The notes beneath the pieces were generated by a model that saw only the letters and a program-made list of their open reading frames with translations, was not told the origin of the DNA and searched no databases. DNA of 64,000 bases from Rhabdophis nuchalis (Eukaryota; Chordata; Lepidosauria; Squamata; Natricidae): the NCBI GenBank assembly GCA_039707465.1, contig CM077645.1, positions 58,653,850-58,717,849 on the forward strand, given 5' to 3'. The position numbers were made by a program, and so were the translations under genes. Positions 31,068 through 43,135 of this stretch are shown here, piece by piece; position 1 is the first letter of the stretch, and every line of letters starts with the position of its first letter.

Positions 31068-31781
31068 TTACTATTTTAATTGCATTTTATTTATTTATTT
31101 ATTTTATTAAATTTATAAACCGTGCCACTCTCCCCAAAGTGCACAGGAAATTAAAATGGAAATATAAAAACATAGCAATAGATAAATATTAAAAACAGAT
31201 TAAATACTAATAACCCTGTGCTAAAAATCCTAAAACTCTTACCCCTTAAAATCCAAATTAAAACAATTTAGGCTTCAGTCTACAAGCTTGATGGTGTGGA
31301 TTAGGCCAGGCTGGCAAGATGGAAGAAGTACGTCTTCAAGTTTTGGCGGAAGGAGCGGAGGTCCGTGATAGTTCTGAGTTCGGGGGGTAGGTCGTTCCAG
31401 AGGGTTGGGCCCGCCACAGAGAAGGCCCTTCCCCTGGGCATCGCCCGCTGGCACTGCCTAGTGGACGGTACCCGGAGAAGTCCCTCTCTGTGGGAGTGGA
31501 TCAGCCGAAGGGATGTGTGGGATAGGATACGATCCCGCAGATAACTAGGCCCTGTGCCATGGAGCACTTTGAAGATGGTAATCAACACCTTAAAGTGCAC
31601 CTGAAAGGCCACAGGTAGCCAGTGCAGCTCGCGCAGGAGCGGTGTTACGTGGGAATGCCTTGGGGCTCCCAAGATTCCCCACGTGGCCGCATTCTGAACT
31701 AGCTGTAGTCTTCGGGTGCACCTCAAGGGGAGCCCCATGTAGAGAGCATTACAGTAGTCTTTACTATTTTAATTGCATTTT
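31068..31781 (-). mobile_element. L2/CR1-group LINE 3' end with 21-bp TSD
   Basis: Body 31089-31760. The minus strand encodes 145 codons still open: 'RRLQLVQNAATWGILGAP', 'HVTPLLRELHWLPVAFQVHF', 'FSVAGPTLWNDLPPELRT', 'FRQNLKTYFFHLASLA'. This is the RT C-terminal region typical of L2-type LINEs. It ends in a (TTTA)n tail. A 21-base direct repeat (ttactattttaattgcattt plus t) flanks it at 31068-31088 and 31761-31781, which is good evidence for target-primed insertion of a 5'-truncated copy. Confidence 0.88.
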
Positions 31782-31811
31782 CATCAAAGGAAAAAATGTA
31801 ATATATCGGCT

Positions 31812-32533
31812 GTTTTTCCAAAGTGCACAGTCACTGTGCACAGTCACTCATGCCGTCGTCCTTTCTCGCCTGGACTACTGGGGCTACATGGGGCTGCCCT
31901 TGAAGAGCACCCAGAGGCTTCAACTGGTACAGAATGTGGCCACACGGGTTATTATGGGGGTACCTAGGTGCTCCCATGTTACACCCCTTTAAGGCAGCCT
32001 GCACTGGTTGCCGGTTGTTTTCCGGGTGCGATTCAAGGTATTAATTATGACCTTCAAAGCACTCCATGGCTTAGGCCCAGGTTATTTGCGAGACCACCTA
32101 CTGCCACCGGTAGCCTCCCATTGTCCAGTACGATTCCACAGAATTGGCCTCCTCAGGGTGCCGTCAGCCTGACAGTGTTGGCTGGCGACCCCCAGGGGGA
32201 GAGCCTGCTTTGTGGGAGCGCCTTCCCTTGGGAATGAGCTACCCCCGGAGCTTTGCATAATTCCCAACCTCCCTTCCTTCTGGTGTGCCCTAAAAAGCTG
32301 GCTTTTCCAGCAAGCCGGCCTGGCCTGAGTAAAATAAACTATTAATTTTAAATTTTAAATTTTAAATTTTAAATTTCAATTTAATTGTAAATTGTCAATT
32401 GGTTATTGGATTTACTATTTAATCTTTTTTAAAACTTTTGTAATATGTAATATGTGTTTTTATGTTGTGCACCGCCCTGAGTCCTTTGGGAGAAGGGCGG
32501 CATATAAATCCAATGAATCTAATCCTAATCCTA
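31812..32533 (+). mobile_element. L2/CR1-group LINE 3' end, opposite orientation to its neighbour
   Basis: The plus strand has 'VLSRLDYWGYMGLPLKSTQR' and 'LQLVQNVATRVIMGVPR', then frameshifted remains of the HWLPV and FSVAGP segments, and a 3' UTR 'gcaccgccctgagtcctttg' + 'gagaagggcggcatataaat' ending in AATCCT repeats. It is older than the copy at 31089 judging by frame damage. The two copies are head to head, 50 bp apart. Confidence 0.8.
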
Positions 32534-33111
32534 AAGTGGAAAATATGGCCCAAAAAAAGTTCTCCTGGGTCAAAGTGACCTCTTCAGATTAAAAGAAATG
32601 GCCCAATTGACTTGTTTGATCATAGATAAAACAATTTTTATTTTTTTTATAAAAGACTGGAAACCTTTTGTGAATTTTTTGTTGAAAAAAGTGCTGATCT
32701 ATGAATTTGATGGTTGAAAAAAAGGATTAAATAAAGAACTGAAGGGATTTTTGATGTGTTTCAGAGGGAGTAGGCATGAGTTTGTTTGTAACTGTTGCAA
32801 AGTAGGTCAGAAGCTGATTTCTTTTTTTTATTCTTATTTTTTTTATTAGTTTTTTTCTTCGCACTTTCTTTTTTCTCATTTTCTTTTTTCTTTTCTTTTT
32901 TCTTTGTCATTTCTTGACATTTACCATATATGTTTACGTTGTTGTTCAATACATTTACATTTGTATGTAACTTTCAATCACAATTATATTAAAATTCAAA
33001 TGAAAAGAAATGGAAATGCATTTAAAATGACTCTGAACCCTATAGGGGCATATCTGCATTGATGTTTGGAGACACGTGGCATAAGCAAAATTCAGTTTTC
33101 CACCATCATTA
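32534..33111. other. AT-rich sequence with T-rich low complexity
   Basis: Includes a poly-T/TTTTC tract around 32820-32905. No gene. Confidence 0.5.
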
Positions 33112-34241
33112 CAAATGTTAATACCACTTTATAAGGCTTGGTAAAGACACACTTGGAATATTGCATTCAGTTTTGGTTGCCACAATGTAAAAAAGATCTG
33201 GAGAGTCTAGAGTGCAGAGAAGAGCAACAAAGATGATTAGGGGACTGGAGACCATGAAGAATGGTTGCAGGAACTGGGTATGTCTAGTTTAATGAAAAGA
33301 AGGACTGAGGGACACATGATAGCAGTCGTCCAATATCTCAGGGGTTGCCACAAAGAAGAAGGAGTCAAACTATTCTCTAAAGCACCTGAAGATAGAACAA
33401 GAAGCAATGGGTGGAAACTAATCAAGGAGAGAAACAACTCAGAATGCGGCCGCGTGGGTGATTATGGGTGCCCCAAGGCAAGCCCACATAACACCTCTCC
33501 TGTGCGAGCTGCACTGGCTGCCTGTGGCCTTTCGGGTGCGCTTCAAGGTGTTGACGACCATCTTCAAATCGCTCCATGGCTCGGGGCCTAGCTATATACG
33601 AGACCGCCTCCTGCCCCATACATCCCTTCGTCCAATCCGCTCCCACAGAGAGGGTCTTCTCCGGGTACCGTCGGCCGGGCAATGCCGGTTGGCGATGCCC
33701 ATGGGAAGGGACTTCTCTGTGGCGGGCCCGACCCTTTGGAACGACCTACCCCCTGACCTATGCACCACCTCGGACCTCCGCCTCTTCTGCCAACGTCTTA
33801 AGACGTATCTATTCCAACAAGCCGGCCTAGCATAGCCCCCCGTTTCTGACTTTTATCTATAAATTGTTAATTTGCAGGGTTTTAAATGGGTTTTTTAGCA
33901 CGGGATTTATAATTTAATATATTTTTAATAATGTATACTGTTCTTTTGTTATGGTTTTAATAATGTCTGTGCGCCGCCCTGGGTCCTAACAAGGAGAAGG
34001 GCGGGGTATAAATTCGGGGGGGGGGGACTTAGAACTGAAGAGAAATTTCCTGACAGCTAGAACAATTAATCAGTGAAACAGCTTGCCTCCAGAAGTTGTG
34101 AATGCTCCAACACTGGAAGTCTTTAAGAAGATGTTGGATAGCCATTTGTCTGAAATGGTGTAGGATTTCCTGCCAAGGCAGGGGATTGGACTAGAAGACC
34201 TCCAAGGTCCCTTCCAAATCTGCTATTCTATTCTATTTTTT
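33112..34241 (+). mobile_element. CR1 LINE 3' end, split by an L2-type insertion
   Basis: 33112-33431 and 34027-34241 read as one CR1 3' end: 'ccactttataaggcttggta', 'gaatattgcattcagttttg', 'gcagagaagagcaacaaaga', then after the interruption 'gaagagaaatttcctgacag', 'ccagaagttgtgaatgctcc', 'ggattggactagaagacctc', and a terminal ttctattctattctat. The repeated short tail is typical of CR1. No intact RT. Confidence 0.85.
33432..34026 (+). mobile_element. L2/CR1-group LINE 3' end nested in CR1
   Basis: The 125-codon plus frame (33458-33835) covers 'PLLCELHWLPVAFRVRFKVL', 'RDRLLPHTSLRPIRSHREGL', 'FSVAGPTLWNDLPPDL' and 'LKTYLFQQAGLA'. The 3' UTR has 'gccgccctgggtcctaac' and 'ggagaagggcggggtataaa', ending in a G run. 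Good frame preservation and insertion inside a CR1 copy make it one of the younger LINE fragments here. Confidence 0.87.
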
Positions 34242-34927
34242 TGCTCAGTTACTGCATTAAAGAAAAGTTAATTTTGCATTTGCACGTACCTCCTCCTGTG
34301 CAAGAAGCCCTGCCCACTTTCCTGGGTCGAGGTTTTCAAACAGAAGAACGAACTTACAAAAAGAAAATGCGAGAGGTTCTCTTGTAGAACAAAGACTTTA
34401 TCAGTTTGTTTCCCACAGCTCTAGCTAGTCTGCTGAGTGAGCAGTGCAGGCTTCCTTTTTTTACTGAAGGAAAATGGCATATTCAATTATTTTCTTTGAC
34501 TGTCCAGATGTTGAAGTACATGGGCATGGGGGGATTGTTCACTCTATTATTCGAACATTAAAATACTTATACATCCTTAAATAGCATCTTAGTGAGCATT
34601 ATCTGGGGTTCACATAAAATGAGTTTTTCTGAACTTAGCAGATAGTCTCTGTATTATCTGGGGTCATCTTTCATGCCCTGTATTTGTAACTTAGCCAGGT
34701 GTGAATAAGCATCCATAGTTTCTCCTTCCTATTGGCATGCCTGACAGAAATTGCACTGTTGTTGTCAAGTTTAAAATATTGTAAAGTGCACTCTGAGTTA
34801 TTTCATAATATTTAGCCCTTCCTGCCTTGGGCAGCATTCTAGTATAATATGACCACATCAATGGTCCTCCCAGTGATGGAATAATTTTCCTTAAATCAAA
34901 GCTTAATTTATAGTGTTTCAATCAATG
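34242..34927. other. Unique sequence
   Basis: No gene or repeat recognised. Confidence 0.5.
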
Positions 34928-34948
34928 CATCCAGGTAGGAAGGCAGGC

Positions 34949-35023
<75 letters not shown>

Positions 35024-35032
35024 TAGATAGAA
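34928..35032. repeat. (CAGA)n tetranucleotide microsatellite
   Basis: AGGC units, then about 20 CAGA units, then AGAT and AAAG units. Confidence 0.96.
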
Positions 35033-38000
35033 AGAAACAGGGAGAATTGTGGAAGAACTATTATGCAAGAATTGTGCAATCTGCCAATACTAGGCATAAA
35101 ATGGTAGCCAGAAAAAGAGCAGAAAAAAATGTCTTCCAGAAAAGAATGTGAAAAGATAAATTGTTTAGCTCATACTACCAGGATTCAATGAAATCTACTT
35201 TAATTATATTACCAATGTAATAATCTTTTACAGATTATCCAAGAAACACGCCAAGTGTTTTAATAGCAAATAGATCAGAAATGAAATTTCTTTTCTTTTC
35301 TTTTATTTCTTTTTGAAAATCTGATGTCCACCAAACCAGCCTTATCCAATCATTCTCGACCTGATATATTGGTTTGAACATTTTTATTTATCTCTACTTG
35401 ATGCAAGATTATTCAAATTTACCATGCAAATGTTCAAATTCATCATAATGCAAGTTCTTTCTTTTTTCTTTCTCCTTCCTTCCTCTTCAATATATCCAGT
35501 TTTTCTTTTTCTCCCTGAAAAACTATAGTCTTAGGGGTCTTTAAAAAAAAATACTTTACAAAGAATATTTCTGTTGTTTTGTATACTGAAAAAGTATGGT
35601 TACAAATTTGGCATCCACAACAGCTGGTTTGGAATCTCAACGCAATTGTGCATTTAATTCTTTATATTATTACATTCATATTTTTTTAAATAATGGAAAC
35701 ATCTAAGTAAGTTAAATATCTAAATCGTTTCCTTTCTTATATAGTTTGGGTAACTTTTCTGCATGACAGGAAAATTCTATTTTGCCATTTATAAATTAAA
35801 TATCCCTATGTACCTATATTCTGCAAATTTTATACCTGTTTTGTTGTGATCTGGCTGAGCAAGTACTTCACTATTTCGTTCTCCTCATTTGTATAAAACA
35901 AGACAGGTACTCTGTTATCCCTAAAGCAGACACCACTTATCTGTCACTTGCAGAACTTGCTTAATGCATGTGTCAAGCCTCCCAAGAATACTGTCCTAGT
36001 GATAGAAATATAATGGGTACAAATACAGATGGGTGGGCATTAAATTACATGTCTACTCTGACCTTCAGAGGTCAAAAACTCAAAGACTGAGAATGACAGA
36101 TGCGTTTTTGAAAGTCTCTCCGACATCTGCCATGGCAATTCATGGCTGGCTTTATATTCATGGGAACTCCAAGGAAAGTCAATCCAGTGTGGGTTCCTGA
36201 TTTAATGATATGATATCACTGTTTATGTGGCTCTAGAGCATTCTGATTTGCATTTTGGGGAGTTCAGTGCTCATACAAGCAATTTAAAATATTTTTTCTA
36301 ATTTGATCACACTTTAAAACAGGGATGAACATTTACTTTGGCTATTATTGAGCCACAAGCCTTTATAAATTCTCTAGTTTTCTTACTGATAAAGCCAGCG
36401 TAGAATAGGAAAGAAACAAATTAACTAGGAAAACTCTGCTGTTAAAAGAAAGTCATAACAGCTGTGTGTCAAAATAGTGAGGTTTCTTTTGTTGTTATGG
36501 CATGGATTCAGGCTATTGAACAAATTGAGAACAGGTATTTCATATATATCAATGGTTTAATTTGTAATGTAGGCAGAATTAAAGCACATAAAATGTCACA
36601 AGATTTGATTAAATTTCTTTGCACATGTTTTTGCAAAAACAAAATAAAACATGTTCTGCAAATGAAAACAAATTTATTTTCAGGAGACATGTTTAAAGAT
36701 ACTTTAGCTTAGTTCATAACACATCAATTTGTTTGTGTTCTGGCTTAGTTTATAGCACAAATTTTGCAATAATAAGCAAATTACTTTATTGTTATCATCC
36801 ATAAGTTAAAAAAAATAAACAATGGTTAAATAAAACATATATTGGTGCAATGTGTGAATCCAATTTTTCAATTCACAGAGAATTTGGGACAGGAATTTGT
36901 ACTGTTTACTGTATAAGGATTATGTCTTTCAAAGTTGAGAGATAAGCACATCCTTAATTTAATTTAATTTAATTTTGTATTAGTCCCACTTTAGGTCTCA
37001 TCTTACAACTGAAAGGACAAATGTTGTTCTTGGCCTGAAAATAATTGTGCTCCCCTGTTTTCATGAGAGAAAAGTAATAAAGCATCAGGAAAATCCATAA
37101 AGAAAAATGCCAGAAAACTGATATTTTTTTTATTTTCCCATGTAAAATTAGAGATAACATGTTTGATTAATTAAGCTTCCTCCTCTAATGTAATAGAGGT
37201 TGTTTTTCCATTTCCTACTAGCTATAATAACTTGTAAAATTGTAGTAACTGTTTGCTTATTTGGGGCTGAGTTAAAGTAGTAGAATAACTGCCTGAAAGG
37301 AATGCATACCTGGAAGGAGAATTTGTGAGACTTTGAAGAACATGAGGTTATTTGAGCAGTTTGAATTGTATACGCAATCAAGGAATGCACTGCAGGCAGA
37401 CAATAAGAACAATGGCAGTGATGTATATTGTTATTTTGAATGGCTGAAATTAAAATGATTTCTTTGACTGCAAGAGATCCTGGGGTAATATCAGTAGGCA
37501 GACAACCACATCTAATGAATTATATGAAATGGGATATAACCATCTTCAACGAATAAATAAAATCAGCCAACAGTTATCAACTCTAAAAGACAATTGGTTT
37601 AAGAAACGTTATGAAATTGCATGCTAAAGTGTAGTTATACTTTTTAAAGAAAGGAACCTGCTTACATTTTTTAAAAAATAGGAAGATGCATTTTTGTATG
37701 AGGTTCGATAGAGGTGCAGAACAGAGAAAAGTCTTTTCTAGAGCAATAACGCACATCAGGTCAGGAAAGATAGAAGGTGCTAAATGTACTTTAAAAAATT
37801 AACAGGCTTACAAAGGAAAAGTGAAAGTCAAACTATAAATGAATGTTTTATGAAATACCAGTAAATATAAGAAGACAGTACTTTAATGGTCTATAAAACT
37901 GTAGAAGTAAAAGGAAGGGATTATAACTAACTATGGGACCTATAGTCAGATATGGTTAAAGTCCTATCAATAAAATAAACGTATTATGTGTAATCCCTCT

Positions 38001-38336
38001 GTGAGAAGGATGGGCAATTTCAAAATTTGATAAATAAAAATATAGTAAGATTGGCTAGTCAATGAATTTGAGGGCTATGTCTTTAATATTTATGTGATTT
38101 TCTTCTTCCCACACATTTTGTTAGTTTGATATGGTTACCTTAATCTAATTCTATTATATGTGATTTTACATATACAGTATAGTTTTATATTTAGCATATT
38201 GCTTAATAATCAGTACACAGACAGTGATTAGTGCATGCCAATATACTTAGATAACCTCACTGATTTGGAAGCTGCTTTATTTGTCAGTTCACTTTTGAGG
38301 TAAACTGAAGTATTTAGTTGGTGGTGATTTTTAAGT
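35033..38336. other. Unique AT-rich sequence
   Basis: 3.3 kb without recognised repeats; open frames are at most 82 codons with no recognisable domain. One of the longest repeat-free stretches, and so a reasonable place for conserved non-coding sequence. Confidence 0.5.
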
Positions 38337-38484
38337 CCCTACTGAAGAGTGTCAAAATCACGTTGTCACGGTGGTATCATGTGACATATTGGGAATTTTT
38401 CCCCTTTGCTAAACCTGGCATAGGCATGGCCAGCATGTAACCTATCCAGCCAGCAGACCGGGAGTTTGACAGCCCTGCCCTACT
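38337..38484. mobile_element. Small hAT-type MITE
   Basis: Right end 'gggagtttgacagccctg' matches, inverted, the left end of 47153-47260 ('cagggctgtcaaaccc'). The left end is decayed ('agagtgtcaaaatcacgttg'). Both share 'gtcatgtgacay'-like and 'ccgtgac' segments. Flanking ccctact occurs at 38337-38343 and 38478-38484. Confidence 0.65.
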
Positions 38485-39800
38485 CGGAGGGGCGATACTC
38501 ATGGGCCAATCTAACTGGATCTATTAATGTCAACTTCTTCCATATCCCATCCCACTCAGATTGGCAAGATATTGAAAGTAGATATTCTTAATGACTATCT
38601 CACTCCCAATAGAAATTTGATCTTTGTCATCTTTCCTAGGCTTCAGAAAAATTTTCATGTCTTCAATTGGTGTAGTTTAATTAGAAGGAGAGAATGCAGA
38701 TAAACAGTATTGGAATTTGCTGGTGCATTTTATTTTGTATTTTATTGTATCATTTCAATGCTTAGATTTCTTTGGGAATATTTTTATTGTTAGCTACCTA
38801 GAGCCTGGGAGGATTCAAGCAATGTGAATAAGTAAATAAATGATGATGATGCTTTCTAAACATGAGGAGTTTATATCACTTAATAATTTAATGGAAATCC
38901 ACTGTAATGCTTCAGAAGGGTGTGGAATTTGTGTATAAAGGCATCCTATAGCATTGTCACACTAACAATAGTATGACAAAAGCGAGGGGGGAAAAACAGC
39001 ATTGTCTTTCTAACCTCTTCTTACTAAGTTCCTCCAATTGCAAAAACTGATAAAAGAGTTTTTATTTAGAACAGCTTTAAACTCAGTTAAATATTTAACA
39101 TCTACAGTCTGTAGACATTCCATAAAATCAAAGAGAGATTTGGATCATGTACCTAATGTGATTCTTGCCAACCACTCTGATGTCTAGGTTTTGTCCTTTC
39201 CAACATCCAAAGTTTTGCATGAAACAGAGTTAGATTCAGAGGCCAGCAGATGGAGGATCCAATGCATAAAATCTCTTAAATGTCTGTATGAAATAGTCCT
39301 TAAATTTAAAAAAAACCAGTTTTTAAATATAAATCTTCACCTTAGTTAGTTAGATACTATCAAGGAAAGCTTAGCTCCTAATGAAACAGATAATTTTTGC
39401 ATAAACAAACATCATTGCCCTTTAGTTAACAATACAGATGCCTGAATGCAGATGAAAGAGATAAACTTGTGCAAAAGCAATTTTGTAAACAAGCTAAGCA
39501 TGCAAAGAATACAAACCCTCAATGTATACAAGCTATTCATGCAGCTAAGAGTCCTGCATGAGCTATTCCTATAGGAATAGAGTTAATTTTATTTACAGGT
39601 AGGAATTAACAAAGTCAGGAGGACCTCTGAAACTCTGAAACTGGAATAAAGCATGAGGTCACACTGGTCTGGTTACAGTAAATAATTTATTTATCTGATT
39701 TATATAGCCACCATTTTACAAGCAAGTGACTGTGGATGGCATGCAACAAAACTAAACCAATGAATATCTAAAATTATTATCATTAATAAATGATATTATC
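38485..39800. other. Unique AT-rich sequence
   Basis: No gene. A possible degraded LINE tail near 38790-38850 ('gctacctagagcctggga' then AAGTAAATAAAT) is too short to classify. Confidence 0.45.
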
Positions 39801-39872
39801 ATTAATCTCCTCTGTGGAGAAGGGCGGGATATAAATTTAAATAAAATAAAAAATAAAAAAAAATTAAAAAGA
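39801..39872 (+). mobile_element. L2/CR1-group LINE tail fragment
   Basis: 'cctctgtggagaagggcggg' followed by 'atataaatttaaataaaata' and A-rich sequence is the terminal part of the LINE family at 33432-34026. Only the last 70 bp are present. Confidence 0.7.
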
Positions 39873-39976
39873 TTAAAACTAACTATAATCATTCCATAAT
39901 ATATTCAAGCCTCTGGTGTGAAATTCTGCTGATTTTCTTCTAGTTTCAGAGACTATGTCAAAATAAGAACTATACA

Positions 39977-40415
39977 TCTATATAAATAAAAATGTAACAA
40001 TAATTTGTTCAAAACCGCTAATCTCAGAAAGTACTGCACCGATCGCTTCCAAATTTTCACACAACGTTCCTTTGAAGTACAGCAACAATGATATGTATAG
40101 ATTGTGTGGATGTGGCACCTGTGTAAAAGTGTGGCTCTTCTGAGTTTTTCCCTCACTCGCTCACTCACCTGCTTCCCTTCACGGCCCCTCCCACCCAGCT
40201 GCTTTTTAGCTCACATCGCTTGCATGTGGAGTGGTCTGCATCATATCCGCGATGGTCGCCTCCTCAACAGCCTCTCTCTCCGCCACCGTCACCGCCACCA
40301 CTGCCAACTCCTCCCCCAAGGCCACTGCCGACTCAGCAGCGTCCCTCTCCACAATACAGTAGGTAGATAGGTTTAACCAAACTGGGCCACAGCAACACGT
40401 GGCCGGGCTAGCTAG
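39977..40415 (+). mobile_element. Non-autonomous Helitron
   Basis: Starts 5'-TC (tctatataaataaaaatg) after an A and ends CTAG before a T, the A^T insertion rule of Helitrons. A 6-bp GC-rich hairpin (ggccac...gtggcc, 40385-40404) lies a few bases before the CTAG end, as expected for the rolling-circle terminator. The segment 'gaaagtactgcaccgatcgc ... caaattttcacacaacgtt' is characteristic of vertebrate Helitron 5' ends as I remember them. No Rep/helicase ORF in 439 bp. Confidence 0.8.
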
Positions 40416-41488
40416 TTTGAAGTCAGCTAGCTAGACTCTCAGTATGGAGTCTAACTCTTATGTACTGTTATATACAAGGTTTTTTTTTCACCAGCACCAT
40501 ATTCATGAAAGAATAATGTGCATATATTTTAGGGAGAATTCTGCAAAGAAAGAAACTATCAACATCTTCTCTAGTAACGTAATTCTAAAGCCATAAAATG
40601 AGGGTCATTTTATGGAATCAATTAACAGTATCTTCGGTTCAGTAAGAATGAAATATCACTCATATCTGTTTCAGCATATGTTATCAATATTAAATCTATG
40701 AAGTGAATATTGCATGAATGTGGATAAATTTGACAAAATATCAGATGTCAACCATACAATGTAGTCTTAGTCTAGTTGCGAAAGTTCTAATAGAGACTTT
40801 TATGCATGTGCTAATTAAGGTCATAGTAATTTATATACTCATTTCAGATCCCTTTTTTTCAAAGGAAAGTCTTAGTTTGAATCTGTCAGCATTCTTGTTA
40901 ATTGCAAGTGGCTAAAAGTTGAACTAATTATAGCTTTTATGTAACTGTAGGAATAAACTGCATCATCAAGACATTCTTCCCTCTCCTTCACTACCACCCT
41001 ATTCTTTTTTTAAAAAAAAATTCAGCTATGACTGGGATGCACAAAAGTTGTGAATAGGAAATTCACAACTGGCATTAGAAAGACATGCTGGCATTAGAAA
41101 GACATGCTTACAACTATAGTATACTAAGGGCTAAAATGAAATCTTGTATCTTTATCTAAGGATAGGTTTTTGAAAATGATTTAAGATAAATGAACCCCTT
41201 AAGCAAAATATTAACATAATTTTCAATTATAATTTTTAAGGAAAAGCTGATAAAGAAAATGTCTTAAACAGCAAAATGAATAGTAGACATTTTGTACTAC
41301 AAGTATGAGTTGTAGATTTTTTATTTTAAAAAAAAATGGCTGATTTTTTTAGCCTAAAAGTTTAAAATAATGTACTGGGTTAAAAAAAAAACCATTGTAA
41401 ATAGAATACAACAACTTACAACCACAAATGATCCTAAAACTTCCTCTCCAAACAAGACATTGGTTTTCAGCACGTTTTGCCCCAAATA
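40416..41488. other. Unique AT-rich sequence
   Basis: Only a two-copy 19-bp tandem duplication at about 41071-41108 (ggcattagaaagacatgct). Confidence 0.5.
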
Positions 41489-41765
41489 TTGCATTTAAGT
41501 TAGTAATACAGTTATTAAATGAATCTGGCTTCCCCATTTAATTTACTTGTCAGAAGGTCACAAAAGGTGATCATATGAGTCTGGGACACTGCAACCATCA
41601 TAAATTCATGTTAATTACCAATCATCCAAATTTTGATTACGTGACCCTGGGGAGGCTGCAATGGTCATAAGTCACTTTTTTCTAGTAACTTTGTAACTTC
41701 TGTCATTAAATTAAAGGTTTTAAACTGTCATTAAATTAAAGGTTTTAAGTCAAAGACTACTACAG
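41489..41765. mobile_element. hAT-like MITE, 'tagtcctcgactta' family, left-truncated
   Basis: Carries 'ctggcttccccatttaattt', 'cttgtcagaaggtcacaaaa', 'gggacactgcaacc', 'ttttgattacgtgac' in the order of 4718-5078, and a right end 'aagtcaaagactac'. A 27-bp segment near the right end is duplicated in tandem (about 41704-41747). Confidence 0.7.
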
Positions 41766-42164
41766 TTTTAAATAAAAAGGCTGGTTTACAAATGTAGTGT
41801 TGATCAAGTTTACCCAATTCACAGTCTAAGAATTTCATTGTATTATCTACTTTTCCTAATTTTTCTTTACAATGTGGATGAAGAAGAGTCTAATAAAAAA
41901 AGAAGAAAACAACTGTTTTGACCGCTGAGATCTAACTCATTGATTAAGTGGTTGACTTTGTATGGATGATGACAGAAACATATGCATGATAAGACTAACC
42001 AAATACGCAGTCTGTAGACAGAAATCTTTCTATAAGCCCAAGGAATGTACTAGCTACCCCATGTAGAATTTATTCCCCAATATTCACAAGAATAAATAGC
42101 CCTATCCTGTAGATTCTCAGCTTCTTCATACCCACTTCAGAAAAAAAAGAAACAAATCTACTTT
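41766..42164. other. Unique AT-rich sequence
   Basis: No feature recognised. Confidence 0.5.
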
Positions 42165-42445
42165 GGTGATCCTCATTTCCTTTTTCAAAAGGCAACTGGA
42201 CTTCCTTTGTTTTTCCTTGAAGACATTTCACTTCTCTTCCATAAAGCTTTTTCAGTTTTGACTAAATGGTGGAGAGTGGAAGGATTTAGATTCCATGATG
42301 TCAATAAATCCTTCCATTCTCCACTGTTCAGTCAGAGCTGAAGAAGCTTCTTGGATAAGAAGTAAAACACCGTCAATGAAAAACAAAGAAAAGTGCCTTT
42401 GGGACCACCATGACTGAGAATCTCCATAGACAAAATTTGGTGACA
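42165..42445. repeat. Fold-back repeat element
   Basis: The outer parts are imperfect reverse complements: 'caaaaggcaactggacttcc' and 'ccttgaagacatttcacttc' on the left against 'gctgaagaagcttcttggat' and 'caaagaaaagtgcctttggg' on the right. A second hairpin ('gtggagagtggaaggattt' against 'aaatccttccattctccac', 42271-42322) sits in the middle. A related fold-back lies at 45807-45985. I recognise the sequence as a widespread vertebrate repeat but cannot name its class. Confidence 0.65.
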
Positions 42446-42741
42446 TAAAGTTCAATTCTGAACAAAACACTTCTTAATTTTAGTATACAACATTTGCCAC
42501 TAAGTTAACTTAACTTAAATATTAGGGTAAGTCATTTAACTTAAGAAGTTAATTGACTTACCCCAGGCATGTCCAAAGTCAGGCCCGGGGGCCATTTGTG
42601 GCCCGGGGGTCGGTTTAATACGGCCCTCCAACAGCCCTCCCTGCTCTGTGTAAATGTGGCCCTTCCTTCCTCCCTCTGTCTCTGGGGCTGTGCGGCTGGG
42701 AGGGAGGTGGACGGAGGTTACGGACGCCTCCTCCCGCAGCG

Positions 42742-43130
42742 GGCGAGGGAGCAGGCGGGGTGAGCACCCAAGGCTACCGTCATCTTAAGCACCACCGAGG
42801 CTGTCGCCCGGCAGGGGCGTCAGGCAGGGAAGCCGGTCGCGCCTCCATCGCTGCACGTTCTGGGGCTGCGAAGCTGGGAGGGAGGTGAACGCGCAGCCCC
42901 AGAACGTCCGCTTGGCGCGTTCACCTCCCTCCCAGCCACGCAGCCCCAGAACGTGCAGCTCCCGCCGCACAAGGTCGCCCGGCAGGGGCGTCAGGCAGGG
43001 AAGACGGACGTGCGGCCTCAGAACGTAAGCCGTGGTGCCTGCCGAAGGGAGACGCGATGGAGACGCGACAGCCTCGGTGGTGCTTAAGATGACGGTAGCC
43101 TTGGGTGCTCACCCCGCCTGCTCCCTCGCC
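42742..43130. repeat. Perfect 66-bp inverted repeat with inner repeats
   Basis: 42742-42807 is the exact reverse complement of 43065-43130. Between them, 'cgcccggcaggggcgtcagg' occurs directly twice (about 42805 and 42976), and 'gctgggagggaggtgaacgc' (about 42870) is inverted as 'gcgttcacctccctcccagc' (about 42918). The region is GC-rich and CpG-rich. Confidence 0.92.
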
Positions 43131-43135
43131 AGCTG

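Noticed and set aside
34928..35032. Possible satellite array
   Set aside because: Simple CAGA tetranucleotide microsatellite of about 100 bp, no higher-order unit.
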